64,000 nt of DNA from Hasllibacter sp. MH4015 (GCF_020177575.1 NZ_JAHTBK010000001.1:2353875-2417874), one strand, 5' to 3'. Shown: positions 19,364 to 29,308, counted from the stretch's first letter. A program made the numbers and translations. The notes: generated from the sequence alone by a model not told the origin.

Positions 19364-19713
19364 CCATTCCCCTCCCGCGATGCCCGTCCCAGATCACCCG
19401 GCAACACGTCCAAGACAAGTCCCTTTTCCCCGAAACGAACCGAAACCCGCCCTCTTTGCTTCCGAAATACCTCGGGGGGCGCCCTTCAGGGCGCGGGGGC
19501 CGCGCCCCCTCCGACCCCTGCCACGAAAACCGCCGGCACTATGGCGCGCCCGCCGAGCGCGCAGCGCGAGGCCCCCGGCGATGGCGCAGCCAGCGCAAGC
19601 GCGCACGCGCACCCGGATCCTCAACTCATTGCGCCCCCGCCCCATTCCCTCCTCGCCCGTTCCGGCCCCAACGGCTAAGCTCCCCCCAGCGCAACCGCAA
19701 ATCGGATCCCTCC
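19364..19713. repeat. 350-base intergenic stretch with GC hairpins
   Basis: No convincing gene. From about 19461 it carries AAATACCTCGGGGG followed by two hairpins: GCGCCC-TTCA-GGGCGC, then GGGGGC-CGC-GCCCCC. A similar arrangement, AAATATCCCCGGGG plus GC hairpins, occurs at 36936-37021. I read both as copies of a family of extragenic palindromic repeats seen in this bacterial group. They may also help end transcription of neighbouring genes. Confidence 0.55.
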
Positions 19714-21681
19714 ATGGAAGAAACCCTCCTCCAGGCCGTCATCTATCTCGGCGCGATGCTGATCGCGGTGCCGATTTCCGTGCGCTTCGGCCTTGGCTCG
19801 GTCCTGGGCTACCTTCTGGCGGGCATCGCCATCGGCCCCGTCCTCGGCCTTGTCGGGTCCGAAACACAGGACCTGCAACATTACGCGGAATTCGGTGTCG
19901 TCCTGATGCTGTTCCTGATCGGGTTGGAGCTTGATCCCCGCGCGCTGTGGGACATGCGCAAGCGGCTGCTCGGGATGGGCGGCAGCCAGATCGCCCTGTC
20001 GATCGTCGTCCTTTCGGGCGGCGCCGCGGTGCTGGGTCTGGCGACACCCCTTGCCTTTGCCGTGGGGATCACGCTCGCCCTGTCCTCCACCGCGATCGTG
20101 CTGACGACCCTGACCGAGAAAGGGCTGATGCCCACCCCAGGCGGGCGCGGCGCGTTCTCCGTCCTGCTGACCCAGGATATCGCCGTCATTCCCGCGCTGG
20201 CGATCCTGCCGCTTCTGGCCACCGGAGCGGCGATGCGCTTCACCGAGGACGGCTCGATCCACCGCGCGGCGGATGAGGAGCATCACTCCATGTCCCTGGT
20301 CGAAGGGCTGCCGGCCTGGGGCGTCACCCTCGTGACGCTCGCCGCCGTGGCGGGGATCATCCTGGCCGGGCGCTACGTGATCCCGCACCTCTTCCGCATC
20401 GTTCACACGGCCCGCCTGCGCGAATTGTTCACCATCACCGCGCTGACCATCGTGATCGGCATCGCGGACCTCATGCTGCTGGTCGGCCTCTCCCCCGCCC
20501 TCGGCGCGTTCCTCGCCGGGGTCGTGTTGGCCAATTCGGAGTTCCGGCACGAGCTCGAGGCCGATATCGAACCCTTCAAGGGCCTCTTGCTGGGGCTTTT
20601 CTTCATCACCGTGGGCGCGGGCATCAATTTCGGCACGCTCTTCGGGATGCCGTTCCTGATCATCGGGCTGACGCTGGCCGTGATGCTGCTCAAGGGGCTT
20701 GTGCTTTACGGCATCGCGCGGGTTGCGCGCCTCCAGGGTCGGGACCGGTGGCTCTTTACCCTTGGCCTGGCCCAGGCCGGGGAATTCGGCTTCGTCCTCG
20801 TGGCATTCGGGGTGCAGCAGGCGGTTTTCCCCGATCGCATCGCCGAAATCCTGTTGCTTGTCGTGGCGCTGTCGATGCTGCTGACCCCGCTCAGCTTCAT
20901 CCTTTACGAACGGATCGGCACCCGCTTCACGGAGGAGGCCGATGATGGCCCGCAACACGACGAGATCGACGATGAGGCCCCGGTCATCATCGCGGGCATC
21001 GGACGGTTCGGGCAGGTCGTGAACCGCATGGTGCGCGGCGCGGGCTACAAGACCGTTGTGCTCGACGCCAATCTCGACGTGATCCGCCAGATGCGCCGCT
21101 TCGGCCTGAAGGGCTTCTTCGGCGATCCGACGCGCCCGGAATTGCTGAAGGCGGCGGGGTTGGAGACGGCCAAGGTCCTCGTGGTGGCGGTCGACAACAA
21201 GAAATCCGCGGTGCAGCTTGTGCGCTTCGCCAAGCGACAGCGCCCGGACCTGTCGGTGGTCGCCCGCGCCCATGACCTCTTGCATGTCTATGAACTCTAC
21301 GAGGCCGGCGCCGACCATATCGTGCGGGAGATGTTCGATGCCTCGCTCCGGGCCGGGCGCTACGTGCTGGAGGATATGGGCCTGACCGATTACGAGGCGC
21401 ACGAGATGGAGATCGCGTTCTACCGCCACGACCGCCAGAACCTGCGCGCCCTGGCGGAGGTCTGGAAGCCCGGCGTGCCAGTCACGGAAAACGCCGAATA
21501 CATGCGCCTGACACGAGAGATGAGCGACAATCTCGAAAGCATGCTGGCCACCCAGCTCGACCAGATGGCTGAGGAGGCAGATGGCACCAGCGCCACCGAA
21601 CGCTCCCGCGGCGATGCCGGGGCGCTGTCGGGGCTGGGGCGCGGCGGCGTGCCGCGCCGCCCCGGCGGATCGGGCGGTTAA
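19714..21681 (+). CDS. CPA2 cation:proton antiporter with TrkA-N domain (KefB/KefC-like)
   Basis: 655 residues. About twelve membrane segments (residues 5-400) include the Nha/Kef core FGVVLMLFLIGLELDP and SPALGAFLAGVVLANSEFRHELE. A cytoplasmic Rossmann RCK/TrkA-N domain starts near residue 421 (VIIAGIGRFGQVVNRM), expected to bind NAD(H) or another nucleotide. The tail is hydrophilic. It probably exports K+ in exchange for protons. ATG 19714 gives the family N-terminus; the long upstream open frame is not conserved in composition. A paralogue lies at 60273-62192. Confidence 0.92.
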   Translation: MEETLLQAVIYLGAMLIAVPISVRFGLGSVLGYLLAGIAIGPVLGLVGSETQDLQHYAEFGVVLMLFLIGLELDPRALWDMRKRLLGMGGSQIALSIVVLSGGAAVLGLATPLAFAVGITLALSSTAIVLTTLTEKGLMPTPGGRGAFSVLLTQDIAVIPALAILPLLATGAAMRFTEDGSIHRAADEEHHSMSLVEGLPAWGVTLVTLAAVAGIILAGRYVIPHLFRIVHTARLRELFTITALTIVIGIADLMLLVGLSPALGAFLAGVVLANSEFRHELEADIEPFKGLLLGLFFITVGAGINFGTLFGMPFLIIGLTLAVMLLKGLVLYGIARVARLQGRDRWLFTLGLAQAGEFGFVLVAFGVQQAVFPDRIAEILLLVVALSMLLTPLSFILYERIGTRFTEEADDGPQHDEIDDEAPVIIAGIGRFGQVVNRMVRGAGYKTVVLDANLDVIRQMRRFGLKGFFGDPTRPELLKAAGLETAKVLVVAVDNKKSAVQLVRFAKRQRPDLSVVARAHDLLHVYELYEAGADHIVREMFDASLRAGRYVLEDMGLTDYEAHEMEIAFYRHDRQNLRALAEVWKPGVPVTENAEYMRLTREMSDNLESMLATQLDQMAEEADGTSATERSRGDAGALSGLGRGGVPRRPGGSGG

Positions 21682-21690
21682 CCGGGCGGA

Positions 21691-22707
21691 TCAGCCGTCC
21701 GCAACGCCCGCTTCCGCGAAGCTCGCCATACCCGAATGGCAGGCCACGGCCCCTTTCAGGATCTGGATCGCCAGGGCCCCGCCCGAGCCTTCGCCCAGAC
21801 GCAGGCCCAGGTCCAGAAGCGGCGCCTTGCCCAGTTCATGCAACAGCTTGCGGTGCGCCTGTTCGGCGGAGGCATGGCCCGCAATCGCGTGATCCAGCGC
21901 ACCGGGGACCGCGCGGTCCAGCGTGGCGGCGGCGGCGGTACAGATGAACCCATCGAGGATCACCGGAATCCCCTCCACCCGCGCGCGCGCAATCGCGCCC
22001 GCCATGCCCGCCAATTCGCGCCCACCCAGGCAACGCAACGCCTCCAGCGGATCGTCGGCAGCGCCGGGATTGGCCGCCAATCCTTCCGCCGCGACGCGGG
22101 ACTTCAGGGCCACGCCGTCGGCATCGACGCCGGTGCCCGCGCCCGTCCAATCCTCCGCCGCGCCGCCAAACAGCGCCAGCGCAATCGCCGCGCCCGAGGT
22201 CGTGTTGCCGATCCCCATCTCGCCCACGACCAACAAATCGGCCGCGTCGTCGACAGCGTTCCATCCCGTGGCGATGGCAGCCATCACGTCCTCCTCGGAC
22301 ATGGCGGGGCCCTTGGTAAAATCTTCCGTCGGGCGGTCGAGCTCGATCGGGTGGACCGACATGTTGGCGCCTGCCAGATCGCTCAACTGGTTTATCGCCG
22401 CCCCACCGGCGGCAAAATTGGCGACCATTTGCACCGTGACCTCGGCCGGAAAGGCGCTGACGCCCTGGGCGGCGATCCCGTGATTGCCCGCAAAGACAAG
22501 CACTTGCGGGTCTTCGATCCGGGGTCGCGCATTCCCGCGCCAGGCCGCGTACCAGATCGCGATCTCCTCCAGCCGACCAAGGGCGCCGGGGGGTTTTGTC
22601 AGAACGGCATTGCGCGCCTCCGCCGCCTCGCGGGCGGCACGTTCGGGGGCGGCGGCCCTTTTCAGGGCGTCTTTCAGGTCGGCGAGGGTGCGGGGCGTGT
22701 CTGTCAT
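21691..22707 (-). CDS. cobT: nicotinate-nucleotide:dimethylbenzimidazole phosphoribosyltransferase
   Basis: Makes alpha-ribazole phosphate, the lower ligand of cobalamin. 338 residues. Motifs: [11 protein letters not shown]-type N-terminus ([16 protein letters not shown]), [36 protein letters not shown], and the C-terminal [11 protein letters not shown] with the catalytic Glu. It is divergent from cobS, so both arms of nucleotide-loop assembly share a 100-base control region. No cobalamin riboswitch hallmark was found in that gap. Confidence 0.96.
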   Translation of the reverse strand: MTDTPRTLADLKDALKRAAAPERAAREAAEARNAVLTKPPGALGRLEEIAIWYAAWRGNARPRIEDPQVLVFAGNHGIAAQGVSAFPAEVTVQMVANFAAGGAAINQLSDLAGANMSVHPIELDRPTEDFTKGPAMSEEDVMAAIATGWNAVDDAADLLVVGEMGIGNTTSGAAIALALFGGAAEDWTGAGTGVDADGVALKSRVAAEGLAANPGAADDPLEALRCLGGRELAGMAGAIARARVEGIPVILDGFICTAAAATLDRAVPGALDHAIAGHASAEQAHRKLLHELGKAPLLDLGLRLGEGSGGALAIQILKGAVACHSGMASFAEAGVADG

Positions 22708-22807
22708 GATCTGGGCATCTCTTGCGCAAATGGGTCGCTTTGGTGTTTAGCGGATGGGACGCGCACCGACCTGCGACAGAATTGCCTCTCTGAGGGTGGA
22801 AACCGAC

Positions 22808-23548
22808 ATGGCCGTGATCGAGCCGCGCGACCTGATCCGCGCCGCCCAACTCCTGACCCGCCTGCCCCTGCCCGGCGGCGACGGCGCGCGCGCGGCAACG
22901 GCGTCCTGGGCGTGGCCCATTGTTGGCGCTGTGGTGGCGGCCTTGCAGATCGCGATCGGCGTTGCAGCCCTTGCCGTCCTACCCGCGCCCGTTGCGGCAG
23001 GCCTTGCACTGGCCGCGGGGCTGATCGTGACCGGCGCGCTCCATGAGGACGGGCTGGCCGATTGCGCGGACGGGTTCTGGGGCGGACACACGAAGGAACG
23101 GCGGCTGGAAATCCTGAAGGACAGCCGCGTGGGCAGCTATGGGGTTCTGGCGATGATCGTGGCGCTCGGGCTCAGATGGGCCTTGCTGACCGCGCTTCTG
23201 CCCGTGGCCCCGCTGGCGCTCGTGACCGCGGCGATGCTCAGCCGGGCGGGGATGGCGGCGCTGATGGGCTGGATGGAGTTCGCGCGGGCGAGCGGGCTTG
23301 CGGCCCATGTCGGGCGGCCGCCGCTTCTGTCGGTCTCGGTGGGGATCGGCTTGGCGCTCGTGGCTGCCGCGCTGGCAGTGGGCCTCGCGGCGGCCCTCGT
23401 CGCCGCGCTTGTCGTCGCATGTACCTGCGCGGGCGTCGCCGCCATCGCCCGGGCCAAGATCGGCGGGCAGACGGGGGACGTGTTGGGCGCGGCGCAGGTC
23501 CTGGGCGAAATTGCCGCCCATGCGACCTGCGCCGCGCTGGTTCTCTAG
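22808..23548 (+). CDS. cobS: adenosylcobinamide-GDP ribazoletransferase
   Basis: Inner-membrane enzyme that joins alpha-ribazole to adenosylcobinamide-GDP, completing the cobalamin nucleotide loop. 246 residues from ATG 22808 (MAVIEPRDL). The family signature is [13 protein letters not shown] followed by [17 protein letters not shown]. Several Ala/Leu/Val-rich membrane segments follow ([21 protein letters not shown]). Divergent from cobT. Confidence 0.95.
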   Translation: MAVIEPRDLIRAAQLLTRLPLPGGDGARAATASWAWPIVGAVVAALQIAIGVAALAVLPAPVAAGLALAAGLIVTGALHEDGLADCADGFWGGHTKERRLEILKDSRVGSYGVLAMIVALGLRWALLTALLPVAPLALVTAAMLSRAGMAALMGWMEFARASGLAAHVGRPPLLSVSVGIGLALVAAALAVGLAAALVAALVVACTCAGVAAIARAKIGGQTGDVLGAAQVLGEIAAHATCAALVL

Positions 23549-23558
23549 TCAGTCGCGA

Positions 23559-23831
23559 TCAGCAGGCGCCGACGCGGTAGGTGCCGTCACCGTTGGAATA
23601 GGCGCACTGACCGGTCTGCGTGTTGCGCGCAACCTGCGTACCGATGGCCGCACCGGCAACGGTCGACAGGATCGTCCACTGCGGGTTGGCGTCGAACGCG
23701 CTTGCGACCAGAAGGCCGGCACCGGCGCCGCCCAGAAGGCCGAGGTTGGAGCGGTCCTGCGGCGACAGCGGCTGGCACGCGGAAACCGCAATGGCGGCAA
23801 TCAGCAACACGGGGGCAAAGATCTTCTTCAT
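23559..23831 (-). CDS. glycine-zipper lipoprotein
   Basis: A 90-residue lipoprotein: signal MKKIFAPVLLIAAIAVSAC with the lipid-bearing Cys at 19. A short glycine-zipper hairpin follows (LGLLGGAGAGLLVASAF, then AGAAIGTQVARN), as in the SlyB/17-kDa-antigen-like group. It ends YSNGDGTYRVGAC, leaving a second Cys at the very C-terminus. Likely anchored at the outer membrane. It lies downstream of carD on the same strand but beyond a terminator. Confidence 0.8.
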   Translation of the reverse strand: MKKIFAPVLLIAAIAVSACQPLSPQDRSNLGLLGGAGAGLLVASAFDANPQWTILSTVAGAAIGTQVARNTQTGQCAYSNGDGTYRVGAC

Positions 23832-23913
23832 AAGGGGTCTTCCTTTCCAGTTCCGGGCCTTCCGGCCCATCGTTAAACGTTCCACGTTTCCCTTGGGTTC
23901 CGTACTAGCACAA

Positions 23914-23944
23914 TAAAAAACCCGCCGCGAGGGCGCGGCGGGTC
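23914..23944 (-). terminator. rho-independent terminator after carD
   Basis: On the minus strand, an ACCCGCCGCG / CGCGGCGGGT stem with a short loop is followed by TTTTTTATT. It lies about 100 bases downstream of the carD stop codon, in carD orientation. Confidence 0.85.
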
Positions 23945-24039
23945 AGGAAACCCGTAACAGGTTTGTGAGCAATTTCCCGCCTTCAAGGCGCGAAAACCGG
24001 CAATCTCGGCGCGGAACGATATCCCGGTCGCAGCCGACC

Positions 24040-24552
24040 TTAAGCCGCGCGCTTGGTCAGGACCTCGCCCACATGGGCGGCCGCCCCGGCCTCGTCGATG
24101 CCTTTCACGGCAGCCAATTCGCGGGTCAGACGCTCCAACGCAGCCTCGTAAAGCTGACGCTCGGAATAGCTCTGCTCGCGCTGGTCATCGGCGCGGTGCA
24201 GGTCGCGCACCACTTCGGCGATGGAAATCAGATCCCCGGAATTGATCTTCTGCTCGTATTCCTGGGCGCGGCGCGACCACATGGCGCGTTTCACGCGGGC
24301 CTTGCCTTTCAGGGTATCGAGCGCCTTGGACACCACCGCCGGATCGCTCAGCGGGCGCATGCCCACCTCGGTCGCCTTGGCGGTCGGCACGCGCAGGGTC
24401 ATCTTGTCCTTCTCGAACGCGATGACGAAAAGCTCCAGGTTCAGCCCGGCCACTTCCTGCTCCTCGATCGACACGATCTTGCCCACGCCGTGGGCGGGAT
24501 AGACAACGAAATCATTGGGGCCGAAGGGCATTGCTTTGCGGGCTTTGGTCAT
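24040..24552 (-). CDS. carD: CarD family transcriptional regulator
   Basis: 170 residues. The N-terminal RNA-polymerase-interaction domain reads FGPNDFVVYPAHGVGKIVSIEEQEVAG, the Tudor-like fold shared with Mfd. The helical C-terminal half (AMWSRRAQEYEQKINSGDLISIAEVVRDLHR) contacts DNA upstream of the -10 element in studied homologues. CarD stabilises open promoter complexes and is widely required in alphaproteobacteria. Single gene with its own terminator; a 288-base gap separates it from fdxA upstream. Confidence 0.95.
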   Translation of the reverse strand: MTKARKAMPFGPNDFVVYPAHGVGKIVSIEEQEVAGLNLELFVIAFEKDKMTLRVPTAKATEVGMRPLSDPAVVSKALDTLKGKARVKRAMWSRRAQEYEQKINSGDLISIAEVVRDLHRADDQREQSYSERQLYEAALERLTRELAAVKGIDEAGAAAHVGEVLTKRAA

Positions 24553-24840
24553 GGGCTGTCTTCCTCTTCAGCGCCCCGGTCGGGGCAATATACAGGCGTC
24601 AAAAACACCCGCGGCAAGCAAAGGCTCCCCGTTGGCGTTCGTTTCTTCCGTGGATGAGAATTGCGGGGTTTCCCCAGCAGCAGTCCCGAATACGGCATAG
24701 ACGTTGCCATATACATAGCACGAATCGCACCTGTTTTAAAGTTCGCGCTGCGCCGAAGTGGCTGCGACCCTTAAAAATATGGGCAATGGGCTTCGGTCAG
24801 GCAGGCTTACCCATCGGGCAGCCCTGTCCGAATCGGGGGT

Positions 24841-25176
24841 TTATCCCCCTTCGCCCGGCGATTCGGAGAACAGCTCCATCTTGCCGTCCTTGCCGTCCAT
24901 TTCCTCGGCGGTGGGCAAGGGATCTTTCTTGGTGATGATCACCGGCCAAAGCTCCGAATACTTCCGGTTGAACTCCACCCACTTTTCCATGTCCGGCTCC
25001 GTGTCGGGCCGGATCGCGTCGGCGGGGCATTCGGGTTCGCAGACCCCGCAATCAATGCATTCATCGGGGTGGATGACCAGCATGTTCTCGCCCTCGTAGA
25101 AGCAATCGACGGGGCAGACTTCCACGCAATCGGTGTATTTGCAGGCGATGCAGGCGTCGTTGACGATATAGGTCAT
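24841..25176 (-). CDS. fdxA: seven-iron ferredoxin FdxA
   Basis: 111 residues carrying one 3Fe-4S and one 4Fe-4S cluster. The first motif is [14 protein letters not shown], the second [12 protein letters not shown]; the long C-terminal tail ([17 protein letters not shown]) is typical of the Azotobacter FdI/FdxA type. A low-potential electron carrier; the partner is unknown. Its place between carD and the S4/helicase pair is the order I know from Rhodobacterales. Confidence 0.95.
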   Translation of the reverse strand: MTYIVNDACIACKYTDCVEVCPVDCFYEGENMLVIHPDECIDCGVCEPECPADAIRPDTEPDMEKWVEFNRKYSELWPVIITKKDPLPTAEEMDGKDGKMELFSESPGEGG

Positions 25177-25312
25177 GGGCGGGTCCGAAACGTTGTATTG
25201 GCAGGTCTGCTACGGCAGCGACAGGGGGGATGCAAGGCGGCGAAATCGCCGCGTCACGGGATTGTAAGGTGGGTGTAAACGAAACTGGACAGGTCGCCAA
25301 GCGACCCGCGCG

Positions 25313-25669
25313 TCATTCGCCGTCGCGCCACGCCTCCATATCGCGGCGATCCTTCTTGGTGGGTCTTGGGCCGACACGGGGGGCGACCGGCTCCGCCTCG
25401 GGCGTCAGATCGGTATAGAGCGTCTGCGCTTCCGGGGCCGGTCCGCGCCGTTTCGCCAAGCCCTCGATCCGGATCACCCGGATCTGGCGGCCCTGGGCGA
25501 AGGTCAGCACATCGCCCGCACTGACCTGCGTCGCGGTTTTGGAGACCTTTTCGCCGTTCACGCGCACCGCACCGTCGCCCACCAGGCGCGCGGCGAGGCT
25601 GCGGGTCTTGAAGAACCGCGCCTGCCACAACCATTTGTCGAGGCGATCTTTCGGGGCCGCCTCGCTCAG
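25313..25669 (-). CDS. S4-domain RNA-binding protein (Hsp15-like)
   Basis: 118 residues. The S4 domain fills the N-terminal half (RLDKWLWQARFFKTRSLAARLVGDGAVRVNG is the conserved stretch); the tail is basic (PRVGPRPTKKDRRDMEAWR). In E. coli Hsp15 binds stalled 50S subunits carrying peptidyl-tRNA. There is no ATG, GTG or TTG before the domain in this frame: the only plausible start is CTG at 25669, which overlaps the helicase stop as CTGA, the CTG form of the usual ATGA coupling overlap. Confidence 0.82.
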   Translation of the reverse strand: MSEAAPKDRLDKWLWQARFFKTRSLAARLVGDGAVRVNGEKVSKTATQVSAGDVLTFAQGRQIRVIRIEGLAKRRGPAPEAQTLYTDLTPEAEPVAPRVGPRPTKKDRRDMEAWRDGE

Positions 25670-28587
25670 GTCTTGTCCTTGAGCGCGGCCAGCGCCGCAA
25701 AGGGATTGTCGGGATCGACCTTGTCCGATTTCTCGGGCTTGAACGTGTAGGTCTTCGGCTTGGTGTCGCGCTCGCCACCTTGGCGCTTGCCGCCCTTGCC
25801 ACGGTCGTTGCGCTTGCCGCCGCCCTTGCCGCCCTCGTTGCGCTTGCCCTTGGGCGCGCCGCGTTGTCCACCGTCCTCGCGGCGCGGACGGGCCGCCCCC
25901 CGGCCCCGCGGGGCCCAAGTGAAGGTATAGAACACCTCCATCTCCGGCGCTGTGTCTTGCGGGGTGTCGTCGGCGGGCGCGGCGACCGTTTCCGGCGCGG
26001 GCTCGCCAACGTCTTCAGCGGCCGGTTCAGGGGCAGGTTCCGGCGCGGCTTCCCTCGCTTCAGCACCTTCGACCGCATCACCGGGAAGATCCTGCAAGAG
26101 GGTCTCATCCGCGCCTTCGGGGGCGGTCGATGCCGCGGGCTCCGCACCCTCCTCGGGCTTCGGCGCGGCGTCCGTGGTCTTCGGGGCCTCGGGCGCGGCC
26201 TTCACCTTCACCCGCTCGCCCTTTTCGGCCTTGTATCCCAACCCACCCATCAGATCGGCGAATTGCTCCAGCGTCAGGCCCGAGATCGACAGCATGTCCG
26301 GGTTCGCTTCGAACCCCGCGCGGCTGTTCTCGTTGCGCAGAAGGTCGGCCAACCGCTCCAGCATGTCGATGCGGATCGCGCGCTGGCCTGCGGGCTTGTA
26401 TCCCGCCATCGTCGCGTGGCCTTCCGGCGCTGCGGGATCGACGGGGATCGTCACCAGGCCCGGCGGCGGGCTGTCGGGGAAGACGTCGATGCCCTTCCAC
26501 AGGCCCCACATCACCAGGCGCAACCGGGTCGGCGCGGGCTTCAGCAAGGCAGGCAGGAAGATCGTGTATTGCCCGAATCGGACGCCATGCTTGCGCAACA
26601 GGCCGCGCGCCTCTTGGTCCAGCGCCTTCACGTCCTCGGCAATCTCGCCGCGCGGCACGATGCCGAAATTCTCCAGAAGCTGGAACGCCACGCCGCGCGC
26701 CAGCCCCGTCACACCTTCGTCGCGCGACATCGCCAGCAACGGCTCGAACTGTGCGGCGATGCGGCGGTCGATGAAATGCTGCAACCGGCGCTGGACCTTC
26801 TGGACCACCTCTTCCCCGGCCTCTTCGTCAACGAAGGCCTCGGGCACCGGCTTCATCGCCTCATCGCCCTTGGTCAGCTTGCCCACGGCCAGTTCACCCC
26901 ACATCAACCCGCCCTGCTCGGTCAGGTCGAACTCGGTGTCCGGCGCGTTGTACATCCGGTCCGCGCGCAGGTGGAATTCCGGCTTCAACGCCGCCAGCGC
27001 CGCCTGCTTGAGCGTCTTGGCCTCGTCGGGAGAGGCGGTTTCATCCTGGCGGAAGCGGAATCCCTCGATCCGACCCAGCACCTGGCCCTCAACACTCACT
27101 TCACCCTGGTCGTTCACGTCAGCCACAAGGCTCTCCCTCTGCTTCAACCGGCGAAGCAAAACGCTTGTCCGCCGGTCGACAAATCTTTGTGTCAGCGCAG
27201 TGTGAAGCGCGTCTGACAGTCGGTCTTCTACGGCACGTGTCTCTCCGCGCCAATGGGCAACATCGTCCACCCACCCGTTCCGCTGCGCCACATAGGTCCA
27301 GGTGCGGATATAGGCCAGCCGTTTCGACAAGGTGTCGATATCGCCCTGGGGCCGGTCGATGCGTTTGACCTGCCGGGCCAGCCAATCGTCCGGGACGCGG
27401 CGGGTCTCGTGCAGGAATTCGAAGATCCGGCCCAGAAGCTCCGCATGTTCCGCGTGGCTGATGCCCCGAAAATCCGGAATGCGGCAGACATCCCACAACA
27501 GCCGCACGGCGCGCGCATCGCCCAAGCGCTCCGCAATCTCGGGGCGTGCGCTGATCGCCTTGAACGCGCCCAGATCATCGGCCTGACGCGCCTTTTGCAG
27601 CCATTCGTCCCGGGTACCCTCGTCGAGAGAGGCGATCAGCCGGTCGGCCGATCCGAAATCGAGGTCCGAGTTGCGCCACATGACCTTGCGCACCGGCGCG
27701 AAGCGGTGGTTCACAATCGCCTCCGCCACCTGGTCGTCCAGCAGCGGCGCCTCCCCTGTCACCCCGAAGGAGCCGTCGGCGGTATGCCGCCCCGCGCGCC
27801 CCGCGATCTGCGCCAACTCGTTGGGCCAAAGGTCGCGCATCTTGCGCCCGTCGAATTTGCGCAGGCCCGAAAACGCCACGTGCTTGATGTCGAGGTTCAG
27901 GCCCATCCCGATGGCGTCGGTCGCGACCAGCACGTCCACGTCGCCATTCTGGTACAACTCCACCTGTGCGTTGCGCGTACGTGGGGACAGCGCGCCCATC
28001 ACCACCGCCGCACCGCCCTTCTGGCGGCGCAGCAATTCGGCGGTGGCATAGAGGTTCTCAACCGAAAACCCCACAATGGCGCTGCGTCCGGGCATCCGGC
28101 TTATCTTTTTCGAACCTGCGTACACAAGCTGTGAAAAACGTTCGCGGCGCAGGAATTCCGCCCCCGGCACCAGCGCGGCGATGGCGTTTCGCATCGTATC
28201 CGCGCCCATGAACAGCGTCTCGTGCAGGCCGCGGGCATAGAGCAACCGGTCGGTGAAGACATGCCCACGCTCGGGATCGGCGCAAAGCTGGATCTCGTCG
28301 ATGGCCACGAAATCCGCGCCGTTTTCCAGCGGCATCGCCTCCACCGTGCAGACCCAATATTGGGTGCGCGGCGGGACGATCCGTTCCTCCCCCGTGACCA
28401 GAGCCACGACGGACGGCCCCCGGATCGCGACGATCTTGTCATAGACCTCCCGCGCCAGAAGACGCAGCGGCAGGCCGATGACGCCGGTGCGGTGGGCCAG
28501 CATCCGGTCGATGGCGTAGTGGGTCTTGCCGGTATTCGTCGGGCCCAGAACGGCGGCAACGCGACCCCGGCCTCCAAGATCCTTCAT
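25666..28587 (-). CDS. SUV3-like DExH RNA helicase with basic tail
   Basis: 973 residues, resembling the mitochondrial degradosome helicase SUV3. Motif I is GPTNTGKTH (15-23), motif II DEIQ, and the C-terminal RecA half has DVLVATDAIGMGLNLDIKH and ELAQIAGRAGRH. Accessory domains follow (to about 770). The last 200 residues are low complexity: a Pro/Ala/Glu-rich stretch, then a Lys/Arg/Gly tract resembling RGG boxes, then a conserved-looking acidic end (DPDNPFAALAALKD). Probably unwinds structured RNA for turnover. Coupled to the S4 gene by overlap. Confidence 0.9.
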   Translation of the reverse strand: MKDLGGRGRVAAVLGPTNTGKTHYAIDRMLAHRTGVIGLPLRLLAREVYDKIVAIRGPSVVALVTGEERIVPPRTQYWVCTVEAMPLENGADFVAIDEIQLCADPERGHVFTDRLLYARGLHETLFMGADTMRNAIAALVPGAEFLRRERFSQLVYAGSKKISRMPGRSAIVGFSVENLYATAELLRRQKGGAAVVMGALSPRTRNAQVELYQNGDVDVLVATDAIGMGLNLDIKHVAFSGLRKFDGRKMRDLWPNELAQIAGRAGRHTADGSFGVTGEAPLLDDQVAEAIVNHRFAPVRKVMWRNSDLDFGSADRLIASLDEGTRDEWLQKARQADDLGAFKAISARPEIAERLGDARAVRLLWDVCRIPDFRGISHAEHAELLGRIFEFLHETRRVPDDWLARQVKRIDRPQGDIDTLSKRLAYIRTWTYVAQRNGWVDDVAHWRGETRAVEDRLSDALHTALTQRFVDRRTSVLLRRLKQRESLVADVNDQGEVSVEGQVLGRIEGFRFRQDETASPDEAKTLKQAALAALKPEFHLRADRMYNAPDTEFDLTEQGGLMWGELAVGKLTKGDEAMKPVPEAFVDEEAGEEVVQKVQRRLQHFIDRRIAAQFEPLLAMSRDEGVTGLARGVAFQLLENFGIVPRGEIAEDVKALDQEARGLLRKHGVRFGQYTIFLPALLKPAPTRLRLVMWGLWKGIDVFPDSPPPGLVTIPVDPAAPEGHATMAGYKPAGQRAIRIDMLERLADLLRNENSRAGFEANPDMLSISGLTLEQFADLMGGLGYKAEKGERVKVKAAPEAPKTTDAAPKPEEGAEPAASTAPEGADETLLQDLPGDAVEGAEAREAAPEPAPEPAAEDVGEPAPETVAAPADDTPQDTAPEMEVFYTFTWAPRGRGAARPRREDGGQRGAPKGKRNEGGKGGGKRNDRGKGGKRQGGERDTKPKTYTFKPEKSDKVDPDNPFAALAALKDKT

Positions 28588-28671
28588 CGGTCGAATGATC
28601 CTTCTTCGCGATCCCGTCGCCCGTCGTCCCGACGCGGCACCTGCGCATCTCCGATCCCGGCGGGGATCCGG

Positions 28672-29223
28672 TCAGAGCGCCTCTCCCTCAAGCTGCACGC
28701 GCAGCCCGTTCAGAAGCCTCAATATGTCCGGCTGGTTGGGATGTATAGCATGGGCCGCCTCGTAGGCTTCCAACGCCTCGTCATACTGTCCCATATCCTC
28801 CAGCATGATGCCCATCCCGGCCAAGGCCCCGAAATGGCGCGGTTCCAGGGCAAGGGCGCGCTGCAGATCGGCGATGGCGGGGCCGTACATCTGCTGTTCG
28901 AAAAACAGCGTCGCCCGGGTGCTCCAGCCCTCGGCGAAATCCGGCGCATGGTCGACCAACGCGGTCAGATGATCGTAGGCGGCGGCGTAATCCTCCGCAT
29001 CCAGCGCCTCCTGCCCGCGGCGCAGCAGGTAATCCGCGGTCGCCGACCCCGACAGGGTCCAGCGTTGCATCACGTCGTTTTCCACCACTTCCCAGTTGCG
29101 CAGGTCGGGATTCGCCAACCGGTCCAACAGGTCGTCCACGCTCGATTGCGCGACGGCAATTACGGGAATCCCGCAGAAAACTGCCGTAACGAGAATGTTG
29201 ATGAGGGATCGCTTAATCGTCAT
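28672..29223 (-). CDS. exported TPR protein
   Basis: 183 residues. A signal peptide (MTIKRSLINILVTAVFCGIP, cleavage after AVAQ) is followed by about four tetratricopeptide units. The clearest are GQEALDAEDYAAAYDHLTAL, MYGPAIADLQRALALEPRHF and GQYDEALEAYEAAHAIHPNQ. A periplasmic protein-protein adapter by type; the partner is unknown. It lies 84 bases upstream of the helicase gene on the same strand and is divergent from the SCP2 gene. Confidence 0.82.
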   Translation of the reverse strand: MTIKRSLINILVTAVFCGIPVIAVAQSSVDDLLDRLANPDLRNWEVVENDVMQRWTLSGSATADYLLRRGQEALDAEDYAAAYDHLTALVDHAPDFAEGWSTRATLFFEQQMYGPAIADLQRALALEPRHFGALAGMGIMLEDMGQYDEALEAYEAAHAIHPNQPDILRLLNGLRVQLEGEAL

Positions 29224-29308
29224 GGTCCAAACGTAGCATTCGGGACGCGCAATACTAGATCAAGTCTGCGCGACGACCCCGATGAAAGGGATAAAGGGAC
29301 CCAAAAAC

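Noticed and set aside
19675-21429. Minus-strand open frame of about 584 codons opposite the first antiporter
   Set aside because: Rich in His/Arg/Gln as expected from reverse reading of membrane-protein codons; not a gene.
22708-22807. Cobalamin riboswitch between cobT and cobS
   Set aside because: The gap is only 100 bases and lacks the conserved B12-box pattern.
25238-25253. Inverted repeat GCGGCGA-AA-TCGCCGC as terminator of fdxA
   Set aside because: It lies upstream of the fdxA start, not after its stop, and has no T-run; probably chance in GC-rich DNA.
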